From contig NZ_CP069304.1 in NCBI RefSeq assembly GCF_016839145.1, positions 124,001 through 188,000 of the forward strand: a DNA stretch of 64,000 nucleotides, read 5' to 3'. Under the pieces are notes generated by a model, which did not search any database, was not told where the DNA came from, and saw only the letters and a list, made by a program, of their open reading frames with translations. This stretch comes from Shinella sp. PSBB067 (GTDB lineage: Bacteria; Pseudomonadota; Alphaproteobacteria; Rhizobiales; Rhizobiaceae). Both the position numbers and the translations under genes were made by a program. Below are positions 44,966 to 53,575 of the stretch, in pieces. The stretch's first letter is position 1. The number at the start of each line of letters is the position of its first letter.

Positions 44966-45937
44966 ATGATCGGTCGGCTGATACTCACCTATCCCGAGGC
45001 GGCGCGCCGGGTCGGGAGCCTGCTCGTCCTCGCCGTCGTCGTGGCGGCGCTCTATTCCATGGGCATCAGCTCGGCCTGGATCGGCCATCTCCTGCCGTCC
45101 TCGATGGACTGGCTGGCGGCCAACCCCACCGCGGGCCGGCTGGTCTCGGCGCTGCTCATCGCGCTGATCCTGGCGGCCAACTGGAAGGCGCTGCGCCAGC
45201 TCTCGCGGCGCCAGCAGGTCGTCGCCGTCTGGCTGGAGCTGTTCGTGCTCCTGATGATGTTCTTCTATTCCTTCGACCTCTCCTTCACCTTCATCGCCAA
45301 GAAGATCGGCTTCCTCATCACGCAGGGCGTGACGACGACGCTCTACATCTCCGCCATCTCCATCGTCATCGCCACGGTCATCGCGCTGGCGGGCGCCATC
45401 GCCAAGCTGTCGAGCAACGGCGTGATCTACGGCCTTGCGACCTTCTACACCTCGCTCTTCCGCGGCCTGCCGCTGTTGATGCAGATCTACATCATCTATC
45501 TCGGCCTGCCGCAGGTCGGCTACGTCATCAGCGCCGTGCCGGCCGGCATCCTCGCGCTGTCGCTGTGCTACGGCGCCTACATGACGGAAATCTTCCGCGC
45601 CGGCATCCAGAGCATCAACCGCGGCCAGACGGAGGGCGCGACGGCGCTCGGCCTCAGCCCGAGCCAGACGATGGCGCTCGTCATCCTGCCGCAGGCGATG
45701 CGGGTCATCATCCCGCCGACCGGCAACCAGTTCATCGCCATGCTGAAGGATTCCTCGCTCGTCTCCGTCGTCGGCGTCTGGGAGATCATGTATCTCGCCC
45801 GCACCCAGGGCCAGACCGAGTTCCGTCATATCGAGATGCTGATCACCGCCTCGATGATCTACTGGATTCTGTCGATCTGCCTGGAATATGCCCAGTCCCG
45901 CATCGAGGAACGCTTCGGCCGCTTCAATGTCCGCTGA
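44966..45937 (+). CDS. amino-acid ABC transporter permease (HisM/GlnP type)
   Basis: 323 residues from ATG 44966 after GAGGGTGG. An unusually long N-terminal part with about three extra hydrophobic segments precedes the standard permease core, where GVTTTLYISAISIVIATVIA and the EAA loop (EGATALGLSPSQTMALVILP) are seen. It is the only permease in this operon and no ATP-binding gene is adjacent; an ATPase must be shared or encoded elsewhere. Overlaps the next gene by 11 bases. Confidence 0.9.
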   Translation: MIGRLILTYPEAARRVGSLLVLAVVVAALYSMGISSAWIGHLLPSSMDWLAANPTAGRLVSALLIALILAANWKALRQLSRRQQVVAVWLELFVLLMMFFYSFDLSFTFIAKKIGFLITQGVTTTLYISAISIVIATVIALAGAIAKLSSNGVIYGLATFYTSLFRGLPLLMQIYIIYLGLPQVGYVISAVPAGILALSLCYGAYMTEIFRAGIQSINRGQTEGATALGLSPSQTMALVILPQAMRVIIPPTGNQFIAMLKDSSLVSVVGVWEIMYLARTQGQTEFRHIEMLITASMIYWILSICLEYAQSRIEERFGRFNVR

Positions 45938-46814
45938 GGCTCCCGCGACAGGAGGCGAGGGCGCGCCGTTCGTGCCCTCCAACGGCCGCGGCGCGATGCT
46001 CGTGCTCGCGGCCTTCGCCGTCTTCTCGGCGACCGATGCCATCGTGAAGATCATGGCCGCGACGATGCCGCCGCCGCAGGTGACGTTCCTCTTCACGACA
46101 TCGGCGCTCGGCCTGTTGCTGCTGCATGCGCTCGCCACCGGCCGCATGCACCGCCTGGTGCCGCGCCAGCCGGCGCTCGCCTTCTGGAGGGCGCTCCTTC
46201 TGGCGCTCGACACGCTGCTGATCCACTACGCCTTCGCGCGGCTGCCGCTGGCCGAGGCCTATCTCATCGCCTTCCTGACGCCGGTCCTCGTCGCGATGCT
46301 CGGTTTCTTCCTGCTGCGGGAGCGGCTTTCGCCCGTCGCCTGGGCCGGTGTGCTGGTCGGCTTCGTCGGCGTCGTCGTGGCGCTGAAGCCGGGCGTCGCG
46401 CCGCTCAATCTCGGCCATGCGGCGGCCTTCGGCTCGGCGGTGCTCTTCGCCGTCTCGCTGATCCTGCTGCGCCGCACGAAGATGGTCGAGACGGACGCAG
46501 CGCTCGTTTCGAGCCTGCTCGTGGTGATGTCGCCCGTCGCGCTTGCCGTGGCGCTCGCCTCCGGCGGGCTGGCGACGATCGGCACGACGAACCTTGCCTA
46601 TGCGGCCGGCGGCGGCGCGATGATGCTCGCCGGCCACGCGCTGCTGGTGCGCGCCTTCCGCGTCGGCGAGGCCTCGGTGATCGCGCCGTTCCAGTACAGC
46701 CAGATCATCTGGGGCTGCCTCTACGGCGCCGTGCTCTTCGCAAGCCCGGTGGAGATGCACACGCTCGCCGGCGCGGCGATCATCGCCGTGTCGGGCTGGC
46801 TCGTCCTGAAATGA
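45927..46814 (+). CDS. EamA/DMT-family transporter
   Basis: 295 residues from ATG 45927, inside the permease 3' end. Two repeats of about five helices each (EamA duplication), for example AFAVFSATDAIVKIMAATMP and AYLIAFLTPVLVAMLGFFLL RE. The DMT superfamily commonly exports amino acids or metabolites. Its overlap with the permease indicates co-translation, so it may release a product or excess of the imported amino compound. Confidence 0.85.
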   Translation: MSAEAPATGGEGAPFVPSNGRGAMLVLAAFAVFSATDAIVKIMAATMPPPQVTFLFTTSALGLLLLHALATGRMHRLVPRQPALAFWRALLLALDTLLIHYAFARLPLAEAYLIAFLTPVLVAMLGFFLLRERLSPVAWAGVLVGFVGVVVALKPGVAPLNLGHAAAFGSAVLFAVSLILLRRTKMVETDAALVSSLLVVMSPVALAVALASGGLATIGTTNLAYAAGGGAMMLAGHALLVRAFRVGEASVIAPFQYSQIIWGCLYGAVLFASPVEMHTLAGAAIIAVSGWLVLK

Positions 46815-46855
46815 CGGCCGGAACGACGGCGGCTCCTGCGGGACGCCGGCACGAA

Positions 46856-46867
46856 TGTCGTAAGACA
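46856..46867. promoter_or_regulatory. weak half-conserved GntR-type site
   Basis: TGTCGTAAGACA with following AC shares the right half AGACAACT with the operator at 42691. It is 143 bp upstream of the GntR start. Lower similarity, so uncertain. Confidence 0.3.
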
Positions 46868-46981
46868 ACTGATCTGACGTCATGCCCTGTCAAGCCGGTC
46901 GAGCGAGGCCGGCATCCGGCAGAAGAGTAACATATTGCGCAGGGTTGCGGCCGGGCCGCGTTGTGCTTGACCGACCCGGAT

Positions 46982-46992
46982 TTGTCAGACAG
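46982..46992. promoter_or_regulatory. GntR-type operator in front of the HutC-GntR gene
   Basis: TTGTCAGACAG, ten of eleven bases shared with the palindrome at 42691-42703, placed 17 bp before the regulator start. CTTGAC at 46966-46971 lies just upstream, as at the other site. Suggests autoregulation. Confidence 0.6.
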
Positions 46993-47009
46993 GAAGGGCG
47001 GCAGGACCA

Positions 47010-47762
47010 ATGACCAGACGAGGCAATCCTGTGGAGGAACCCCTTCGCGATTCGCGCACCCTTGCCGTGCAGCTCAGGGACAGGATCGCCGATCTCATCC
47101 GCGAGGAGGGGCTGAAGCCGGGTGACAGGCTGCCGACGGAAGCCCAGCTCACGCAGCGCTTCAAGATCTCGCGCCCGGCCCTGCGCGAGGCGCTGAAGCT
47201 GCTGGAGCAGGATGACGTGATCTCTGTCGAGCATGGCCGCGGTCGCTTCGTATCCGCGCTCTCCGCCATCCAGGTCGACCGCCCGATCACCGTCTTCGAG
47301 AGCGTCACCGACATGGCGCGCCACTACGGCTACGTCACGGCCAACAGGGTGCTGTCGATCGCCGAGGAGGCCCCCGACAGGCCTGTGGCCGAAAGCCTGC
47401 GGCTCGGGCCGGCCGACCGGGTCATCCGCCTCGAGCGCATCCGCCTGCACGATGACGAGCCGATCCTCTACTGCATCGACTACGTGCCGCGCGGCCTCGT
47501 TCCGGGCAGGCTCTACGACATGGACTGGAGCGGCTCGCTGATGGACCTGCTCGAACGCCACGGCAAGCGCCCGCGCATGTCGGCGGCGAACGTCTCGTCC
47601 GTCATGCTGCCCGACGACGTCGTGGAGCGCCACGGCCTGCGCGACTTCGGCCCCGCGCTGCTCATCACCGAGACCTGCTTCAATGCGGCGGGCGAGCCGG
47701 TGAACTATGCCATCGATTATCACCGCGGCAGCCACTTCACCTTCAGTCTCACCCGCAAATAG
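47010..47762 (+). CDS. GntR-family regulator, HutC subfamily (UTRA domain)
   Basis: 250 residues. Winged helix at about 12-80 (LAVQLRDRIADLIREEGLKP, RFKISRPALREALKLLEQDD), then a UTRA domain with the characteristic ADRVIRLERIRLHDDEPILY stretch, YDMDWSGSLMDLL and the C-terminal YHRGSHFTFSLTR. It probably controls the SBP-oxidase-permease-EamA operon upstream through the shared TTGTCAGACA operator. The effector is likely the imported amino compound. Confidence 0.9.
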   Translation: MTRRGNPVEEPLRDSRTLAVQLRDRIADLIREEGLKPGDRLPTEAQLTQRFKISRPALREALKLLEQDDVISVEHGRGRFVSALSAIQVDRPITVFESVTDMARHYGYVTANRVLSIAEEAPDRPVAESLRLGPADRVIRLERIRLHDDEPILYCIDYVPRGLVPGRLYDMDWSGSLMDLLERHGKRPRMSAANVSSVMLPDDVVERHGLRDFGPALLITETCFNAAGEPVNYAIDYHRGSHFTFSLTRK

Positions 47763-47777
47763 GCCCGGTTCCCGCCC

Positions 47778-48251
47778 TCAGTCGCCGACCGGCACGGTGA
47801 GCCCGGCCTTCACCCGGTCCATGGCGACGAAGGTGCGGAAGCGCTTGACATTGTTGTTGCCGAAGAAGAGGCGGCGGGTCAGCGCCTCGTAGTCGGCCAT
47901 GGCCGGCACCACCACGACGAGGATGAAGTCGGCCTCGCCGGTGACGTAGTAGCATTGCTGGATTTCCGGCGATGCCTCGAAGGCGCGCTTGGCCGCCTCG
48001 ATGTGCTCGGCCGTCTCGCTGATCACCTCCACCTCGACGAAGATGGTGATGGACTGGCCGACCGCGACGGGATCGACGACGGCGACGTTCGCCCGGATGA
48101 CGCCCTCCTCCGTCATGCGCCTTATGCGCCGCTGCACGGCGGGCGCGGAGAGGTTGACCGCTTCGCCGATGGCGCGCTGCGGTGTCGTGTTGTCCTTCTG
48201 CAGGATGGCGAGGATCTTCCTGTCGAAGGCGTCGAGGCGCGGCGGGGTCAT
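47778..48251 (-). CDS. Lrp/AsnC-family regulator
   Basis: 157 residues from ATG 48251; an upstream in-frame ATG adds residues without family match. HTH near 5-50 (FDRKILAILQKDNTTPQRAI, LSAPAVQRRIRRMTEEGVIR), RAM domain with CYYVTGEADFILVVVVPAMA and FRTFVAMDRVKAGLTVP. Divergent from the diaminopropionate ammonia-lyase gene (start 48359), which it probably controls in response to an amino acid. Confidence 0.9.
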   Translation of the reverse strand: MTPPRLDAFDRKILAILQKDNTTPQRAIGEAVNLSAPAVQRRIRRMTEEGVIRANVAVVDPVAVGQSITIFVEVEVISETAEHIEAAKRAFEASPEIQQCYYVTGEADFILVVVVPAMADYEALTRRLFFGNNNVKRFRTFVAMDRVKAGLTVPVGD

Positions 48252-48358
48252 CGGATTTCGGCTCCGGGCGAAACAAACTTGCAAAACATCGGGCGAATAT
48301 CAGCGCTTTTTTCGGTGGCGTTGCAATATCCTTCAGCAATCAACCGAAAGGGCCGCCC

Positions 48359-49567
48359 ATGTTTCTGATGAACAGCCATGCCGATCACCGTTCGCCGCTC
48401 GATCCGCGCGATGCCGAGACGCTCGGCGCCGCGGGCGCTGCCGCGGTGGAGCGGCATCTTTCCTTCCGCGACAATCACGCCGAGACGCCGCTGGTGGCCC
48501 TGCCGGGGCTTGCCGCAAGGCTCGGCGTCGGGGCGATCCATGTGAAGGACGAGGGCCATCGCCTCGGGCTCGGCAGCTTCAAGGCGCTGGGCGGGGCCTA
48601 TGCGGTCATCCGGCTGGTGCTGGAGGCGGCGGGCGAGCGGCTGGGCCGCCCGGTCGACATGGCCGACCTGCACGCGCCTGACGTGGCCGCCGTCGCGCGC
48701 GGCATGACCTTCGCCTGCGCCACGGACGGCAACCACGGCCGGTCGGTCGCGCAGGGCGCCCGGCTCGTCGGCGCGCAGGCGGCCATCTTCGTGCATTCCG
48801 GCGTCAGCGACGAGCGCGTCGCCGCCATCGCCCGCTTCGGCGCGCAGATGATCCGTGTTGCCGGCACCTACGACGATTCCGTCCGCGAGGCGGCGCGGGT
48901 GGCGGAGGAGAAGGGCTGGACGATCGTCTCGGACACGTCCTGGCCGGGATACGAGCGCATTCCCGGCCTCGTGATGCAGGGCTACACGGCGCTGCTGCGC
49001 GAGGCGCTGCGCACGCTGCCGGCACCGCCGACCCATGTCTTCGTCCAGGCCGGCGTCGGGGGCATCGCCGCGGCGGTCGCCGGGCATCTGGCGCTCGAAT
49101 TCGGCGCGGCGCGGCCGGTCTTCACCGTCGTCGATCCGGCGCGGGCGGCCTGCCTCTTCGAGAGCGCGCGGGCCGGCCGGCCGGTGACGATCGCCCATGG
49201 CGAGCCGACCGTGATGGCCATGCTGGAATGCTACGAGCCCTCGCTCGTCGCCTGGCGCGTGCTTTCGCGCGCCGCCGATGCCTTCATGACGGTCGGGGAG
49301 GAGGATGCGGTCGCCGCGATGCGGCAGCTCGCACGCCCCGTCGCCGGCGACCCCGCCATCGTGGCGGGCGAGAGCGGCGGCGTCGGCCTTGCCGGCCTGA
49401 TGCGCGCCGCCGCCGATCCGGCCGCCAGGGCGGCGCTCGGCCTCGACGGGACGGCGCGCATTCTCGTGGTGAACACCGAGGGCGCCACGGATCCCGGCAG
49501 GTACGAGGAGATCGTCGGCCTCTCGCCCGCCGCCGTCGCGGCCGCGAACGGGAAGGACGCGGCATGA
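48359..49567 (+). CDS. dpaL: diaminopropionate ammonia-lyase
   Basis: 402 residues, typical for DAPAL (YgeX family, fold-type II PLP). It converts 2,3-diaminopropionate to pyruvate and ammonia. Signatures: KDEGHRLGLGSFKALGGAYA with the PLP Lys near residue 73, CATDGNHGRSVAQGARLVGA, and the Gly-rich QAGVGGIAAAVAGH. A start at ATG 48368 is also possible. The stop overlaps the next gene, an M20 amidohydrolase, as in DAPAL-containing amino-acid degradation clusters. Confidence 0.9.
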   Translation: MFLMNSHADHRSPLDPRDAETLGAAGAAAVERHLSFRDNHAETPLVALPGLAARLGVGAIHVKDEGHRLGLGSFKALGGAYAVIRLVLEAAGERLGRPVDMADLHAPDVAAVARGMTFACATDGNHGRSVAQGARLVGAQAAIFVHSGVSDERVAAIARFGAQMIRVAGTYDDSVREAARVAEEKGWTIVSDTSWPGYERIPGLVMQGYTALLREALRTLPAPPTHVFVQAGVGGIAAAVAGHLALEFGAARPVFTVVDPARAACLFESARAGRPVTIAHGEPTVMAMLECYEPSLVAWRVLSRAADAFMTVGEEDAVAAMRQLARPVAGDPAIVAGESGGVGLAGLMRAAADPAARAALGLDGTARILVVNTEGATDPGRYEEIVGLSPAAVAAANGKDAA

Positions 49568-50811
49568 CCCGTCTTTCGATCGACGCCGAACGCCTGCTCG
49601 GCCGCATCCGCACGCTCGGGTCCATCGGCCGCGATGCGGACGGCCGCCTCGTGCGCCTTGCCGCCTCGGATACGGACCGGGAGGGCCGCGACCGGTTCGT
49701 CGCCTGGCTGGAGGAGGCCGGCCTCGACGTCGCCGTCGACCGGATCGGCAACATCTTCGGCATCTGGCGGCCGGCGGGGTTGGAGGATGCCGCGCCGCTG
49801 ATGCTTGGCTCGCATATCGATACCATCATCGACGCCGGCATCTATGACGGCTGCTACGGCGTGCTGTCGGGGCTGGCGGTGATCGAGACGCTGAAGGCCG
49901 CCGGCTTTTCGCCGGCGCGTCCGCTTGCCGTCGCCGCCTTCACCAACGAGGAGGGCGTGCGCTATGCGCCCGACATGATGGGCTCGCTGGTCCATGCCGG
50001 CGGGCTTTCCGTCGAAACGGCGCTGGCGACGGTCGGGACGGACGGGACGGTGCTTGGAAAGGAACTCGAACGCATCGGCTATGCCGGCGGCAACGCGCCC
50101 GGTTTCCTCACGCCCCATGCCTATGTCGAGCTGCATATCGAGCAGGGGCCGGTGCTGGCGCACGAGGGCATCGCCATCGGCGCCGTCGAGACCCTGCAGG
50201 GCATTTCCTGGCAGAAGGTGACGATCGACGGCAAGGCCAACCATGCGGGCACCACGCCCATGGCGATGCGGCAGGATGCCGGCCATGCGGCCGCCCGCGT
50301 CGTCGCCTTCCTGCGCGAGCGCGCACGGGCGTCGCAGACGCCGACGGTGGCGACGGTCGGCTGCATGGCCTTCGAGCCCAATGCCATCAACGTCATCCCC
50401 GCGCGGGCGACCTTCACGGTGGACCTGCGTGATCCCGACGAGGCCCGGCTGCGGGAGGAGGAGGCCGCGCTTGCCGCCTTCCTCGACCGGTTGGCGCAGG
50501 ACGAGAAGGTCGCGATCTCCGTCGAGCGGCTTGCCCGGTTCGAGCCGGTGACGTTCGATGCGCGCATCGTCGGTCGGATCGAGAGCGCGGCGCGGGCGCG
50601 CGGCCTTTCCCACCGGCGCATGACCTCCGGCGCGGGGCACGATGCGCAGATGATGGCCCGCATCGCGCCGGCCGCCATGATCTTCGTTCCCAGCATCGCC
50701 GGCATCAGCCACAATCCCGCGGAGCGAACGGAGGATGCCGACCTTGTCGCCGGGGCCAATGTGCTGCTGGATGTGGTTCGCGCAATGACGGCGGAGGGAG
50801 CATCGCCATGA
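49564..50811 (+). CDS. Zn-dependent M20 hydrolase (N-carbamoyl-amino-acid hydrolase/allantoate amidohydrolase type)
   Basis: 415 residues from the ATG overlapping the DAPAL stop. Metal ligands in GSHIDTIID, FTNEEGVRY and LHIEQGPVL, and GHDAQMM and SHNPAE near the end, define the AmaB/HyuC/AllC branch. It would cleave a carbamoyl or acyl-amide bond of an amino acid derivative, feeding the lyase. Overlaps the next gene by four bases. Confidence 0.88.
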   Translation: MTRLSIDAERLLGRIRTLGSIGRDADGRLVRLAASDTDREGRDRFVAWLEEAGLDVAVDRIGNIFGIWRPAGLEDAAPLMLGSHIDTIIDAGIYDGCYGVLSGLAVIETLKAAGFSPARPLAVAAFTNEEGVRYAPDMMGSLVHAGGLSVETALATVGTDGTVLGKELERIGYAGGNAPGFLTPHAYVELHIEQGPVLAHEGIAIGAVETLQGISWQKVTIDGKANHAGTTPMAMRQDAGHAAARVVAFLRERARASQTPTVATVGCMAFEPNAINVIPARATFTVDLRDPDEARLREEEAALAAFLDRLAQDEKVAISVERLARFEPVTFDARIVGRIESAARARGLSHRRMTSGAGHDAQMMARIAPAAMIFVPSIAGISHNPAERTEDADLVAGANVLLDVVRAMTAEGASP

Positions 50812-51965
50812 CAATCGACAGGAACGCCCTTCACGCGGAGATGACGGCATGGCGGCGCGACCTCCATGCCCATCCGGAATTCGGCTTCGAGGAAATACGG
50901 ACCGCGGCCTTCGTCGCGCGCAAGCTGCGCGAGTTCGGCCTCGACGAGGTCGTGGAGGGGGTCGGCGGGACGGGGGTCGTGGGCACGCTCCGGCGCGGCG
51001 CGGGCAACCGCTCCATCGCGCTTCGGGCGGACATGGACGCGCTGCGCATCACCGAACAGGGCGACAGGGCCTACCGCTCGCAGGCCCCCGGTGTCATGCA
51101 TGCCTGCGGCCATGACGGGCACACGACGATGCTGCTCGGCGCCGCGCGGATGCTGGCGGAGGAGGGCGGCTTCGACGGCACGGTCCGCTTCCTCTTCCAG
51201 CCGGCGGAGGAGTGGGGCAGGGGTGCGCTCGCCATGCTCGCCGACGGGCTGATGGAGCGCTTTCCCTTCGACGAGATCTACGGCATCCACAACATGCCGG
51301 GCCTGCCGGTCGGCCGCTTCGAGACGCGGCCGGGCGCGCTGATGTCGGCGGAGGACAATTTCGAGATCGTGCTCGAAGGCGTCGGCGGCCATGCCGCGCG
51401 GCCGCACTGGGGCAACGAGGTGCTGGTCGCCGCCTGCGCCCTCGTGACCAATCTCCAGACCATCGTCTCGCGCCGCCTCAGCCCCACGGATGTCGGCGTC
51501 GTCTCGGTGACGGAACTCGTCACCGACGGCACGCGCAACGCCCTGCCGGGCCTTGCCCGCGTGCTGGGCGACGCCCGCAGCTTCCGCCCGGAGGTGAGCG
51601 CGCAGATCGAGCGGCAGATGCGCATCATCGCCGAGGGCACGGCGCTCGCGCACAATGTCGCCGCCACGGTCACCTATACGCGCGAATTCGTGCCGCTGCT
51701 GAACGATCCGGCCCTCGTCGAGGAGGCCTTCGCGGTCGCCCGCGGCTTCCTGCCGGCGGAAAACGTGGCGCTGGCCGCCGAGCCGATGACAGGCTCGGAG
51801 GATTTCGCCCATTTCCTCGCCCATGCGCCCGGCTGCTTCGTCTTCCTCGGCAACGGGGAGGCTTCCGCGCCGCTGCACAATCCCGGCTACGATTTCGACG
51901 ATGCGGGGCTGCTCCACGGCGCCGATTTCCACGCGGGCATCGCGCGGCGGCGGCTGCCGGCCTAG
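50808..51965 (+). CDS. M20D amidohydrolase (hippurate hydrolase/IAA-amino-acid hydrolase-like)
   Basis: 385 residues. ADMDALRITE, HACGHDGHTTMLLGAARML (metal Cys/His), FLFQPAEEWGRGA, IYGIHNMPGLPVG and TGSEDFAHFLAHAPG are all canonical M20D motifs. It hydrolyses N-acyl or N-acetyl amino acids in the cytoplasm. Third gene of the operon dpaL-carbamoylase-M20D, so the natural substrate may be an N-modified diamino acid. Confidence 0.88.
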   Translation: MTIDRNALHAEMTAWRRDLHAHPEFGFEEIRTAAFVARKLREFGLDEVVEGVGGTGVVGTLRRGAGNRSIALRADMDALRITEQGDRAYRSQAPGVMHACGHDGHTTMLLGAARMLAEEGGFDGTVRFLFQPAEEWGRGALAMLADGLMERFPFDEIYGIHNMPGLPVGRFETRPGALMSAEDNFEIVLEGVGGHAARPHWGNEVLVAACALVTNLQTIVSRRLSPTDVGVVSVTELVTDGTRNALPGLARVLGDARSFRPEVSAQIERQMRIIAEGTALAHNVAATVTYTREFVPLLNDPALVEEAFAVARGFLPAENVALAAEPMTGSEDFAHFLAHAPGCFVFLGNGEASAPLHNPGYDFDDAGLLHGADFHAGIARRRLPA

Positions 51966-52080
51966 CTTTTGCGGCGGATCGGCGGATAGCGGGCGGTTGT
52001 AAACGAAATCCTCATAAGAGCGCATTAGCGTGTTCCGAATGATGGAATGATCCCATGTCTCCGCAGCGAGTCCCGATGGC

Positions 52081-53391
52081 ATGAGCAGGCCTGACAGCGC
52101 AGTTTCGATCCCCCTTTCCACGCCCGGCGCGTCCGCCGAGGCCGAAGGCCCCGGGCGTTCCCGCCAGGAGGTGGACTTCTGGATGAACTGCGTCGGCGCG
52201 CCGCTGCTTCTCATGGAACGGCAGACGCTGACCGTGCGCAGTGCCAACCGCAACGCCGCGGTCCTGTTCGGCGTGGGCCTGGAGCCGTTCGGGCCGTGCC
52301 CCGTCGAGGACCTCGTCGGGTCCGAGGCCGCGATGATGCTCGGCCAGATCTGGAACGTCGCCCCGGTCGGCGTGCCGGGCGAACCCTTCCTCATCCGCGC
52401 CGTCGTGCAGGAGCAGGAGCGCATGCTGATGGTGCAGGTCACCAAGCTTGCGGTGGAAGACGAGATCCTGCGCCTCTTCACCTTCATGGACGCGCCGCCG
52501 CAAGGCTCGGTGACGCTCGCGGGATGGCAGGAGAACGTCATTTCCCTGCTCAACTGGCTGCCGTTCGGCTTCGAGATCGCCAGCGCCGACGACCAGATCC
52601 AGTTCGCCAATTCCACCTTCAAGGAGCTGTTCGGCTATTCGCAGGACGACATCGCCAATATCGAGGACTGGTGGCGGCTCGTCTATCCCGATCCGGACTA
52701 TCGCGCCTTCGCCCGCGCGCAATGGTACTCGTCCATCGCCGCCGCGCGCGCGGAGAACCGCGAGATGACGCCGTTCGACCTCGAGGTGGCGACGGCGAGC
52801 GGCGCGCGGCGGACGATCCAGTTCCGCCATCGCACCATCGGCAATTTCCACGTCAACCTCTATATCGACGTGACGCGCGAGCGCGCCTATGCGCAGGAAC
52901 TGCGGGTCCTTGCCGATACCGATCCTCTCACCGGGGCGATGAACCGCCGCCGCTTCTTCGAGGAGGCGGACCGGCTTCATGCGCAAGGCGGTGGCCACGA
53001 CATGCCGATCGCCTTCCTCATGCTCGACATCGACCACTTCAAGTCGATCAACGACCGGCACGGCCATGGCGTCGGCGACCTCGTGCTCATCGAGTTCACC
53101 GAACGCTGCCGCGCGCTGCTCCAGGCGGACGACTGTTTCGGCCGGATGGGCGGCGAGGAGTTCGCCGTCGTGCTGAGAAGGCCGGACCAGCGGGCCGTGG
53201 CGGATGTCGCCGAGCGCATCCGCGCGGCCGTCGAAGACCAGCCGTTCTGCACCGCCCGCCTGCCGGTCTCCGTCAGCGTGGGCGCCGCGATCGGCGAGCG
53301 CGGGGAGAGCGTGGGATCGATCATCTCCCGTGCCGACAATGCGCTCTACGATGTCAAGAAGGCCGGCCGCAACCGGGTGATCATCCGGTAG
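52081..53391 (+). CDS. PAS-GGDEF diguanylate cyclase
   Basis: 436 residues, no signal or membrane segment. An N-terminal PAS-like region (about 30-140) and a second PAS domain (about 155-275, SLLNWLPFGFEIASADDQIQ, FKELFGYSQDDIANIEDWWR) lead to a GGDEF domain (about 280-430) with TDPLTGAMNRRRFFEE, MLDIDHFKSINDRHGHGVGD and the active GGEEF. The RxxD inhibitory site five residues before GGEEF is absent (QADD). It would make cyclic di-GMP without product inhibition. It sits upstream of the secretion locus, so control of adhesion is a reasonable guess. Confidence 0.9.
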   Translation: MSRPDSAVSIPLSTPGASAEAEGPGRSRQEVDFWMNCVGAPLLLMERQTLTVRSANRNAAVLFGVGLEPFGPCPVEDLVGSEAAMMLGQIWNVAPVGVPGEPFLIRAVVQEQERMLMVQVTKLAVEDEILRLFTFMDAPPQGSVTLAGWQENVISLLNWLPFGFEIASADDQIQFANSTFKELFGYSQDDIANIEDWWRLVYPDPDYRAFARAQWYSSIAAARAENREMTPFDLEVATASGARRTIQFRHRTIGNFHVNLYIDVTRERAYAQELRVLADTDPLTGAMNRRRFFEEADRLHAQGGGHDMPIAFLMLDIDHFKSINDRHGHGVGDLVLIEFTERCRALLQADDCFGRMGGEEFAVVLRRPDQRAVADVAERIRAAVEDQPFCTARLPVSVSVGAAIGERGESVGSIISRADNALYDVKKAGRNRVIIR

Positions 53392-53499
53392 CCGCCGCAC
53401 GCCTTGCAGCACGGTCGCCGCCCCGGCGGGGCCGGCGCAGGAATGTCCCACTTCGTCTCAAAAGTGTGTTCCGCCCCCGCTAGGGTTGAGCCCGCCCGG

Positions 53500-53520
53500 C
53501 CGAAATATGAAAAATTTCGG
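53500..53520. promoter_or_regulatory. perfect 7-bp inverted repeat upstream of the first LuxR gene
   Basis: CCGAAAT ATGAAAA ATTTCGG lies 55 bp before the start at 53576, in the AT-richest part of the intergenic region. Could be a regulator site or mRNA stem. Confidence 0.45.
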
Positions 53521-53575
53521 GGTGAGGAGAGAATTTTCCGGCGGTTCCAAGCGTTCCGGTCGGGTGGGGTACAAG

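Noticed and set aside
44966..45937. permease and EamA genes read as one fusion
   Set aside because: They are in different frames and overlap by only 11 bases; each has its own start and family-typical ends.
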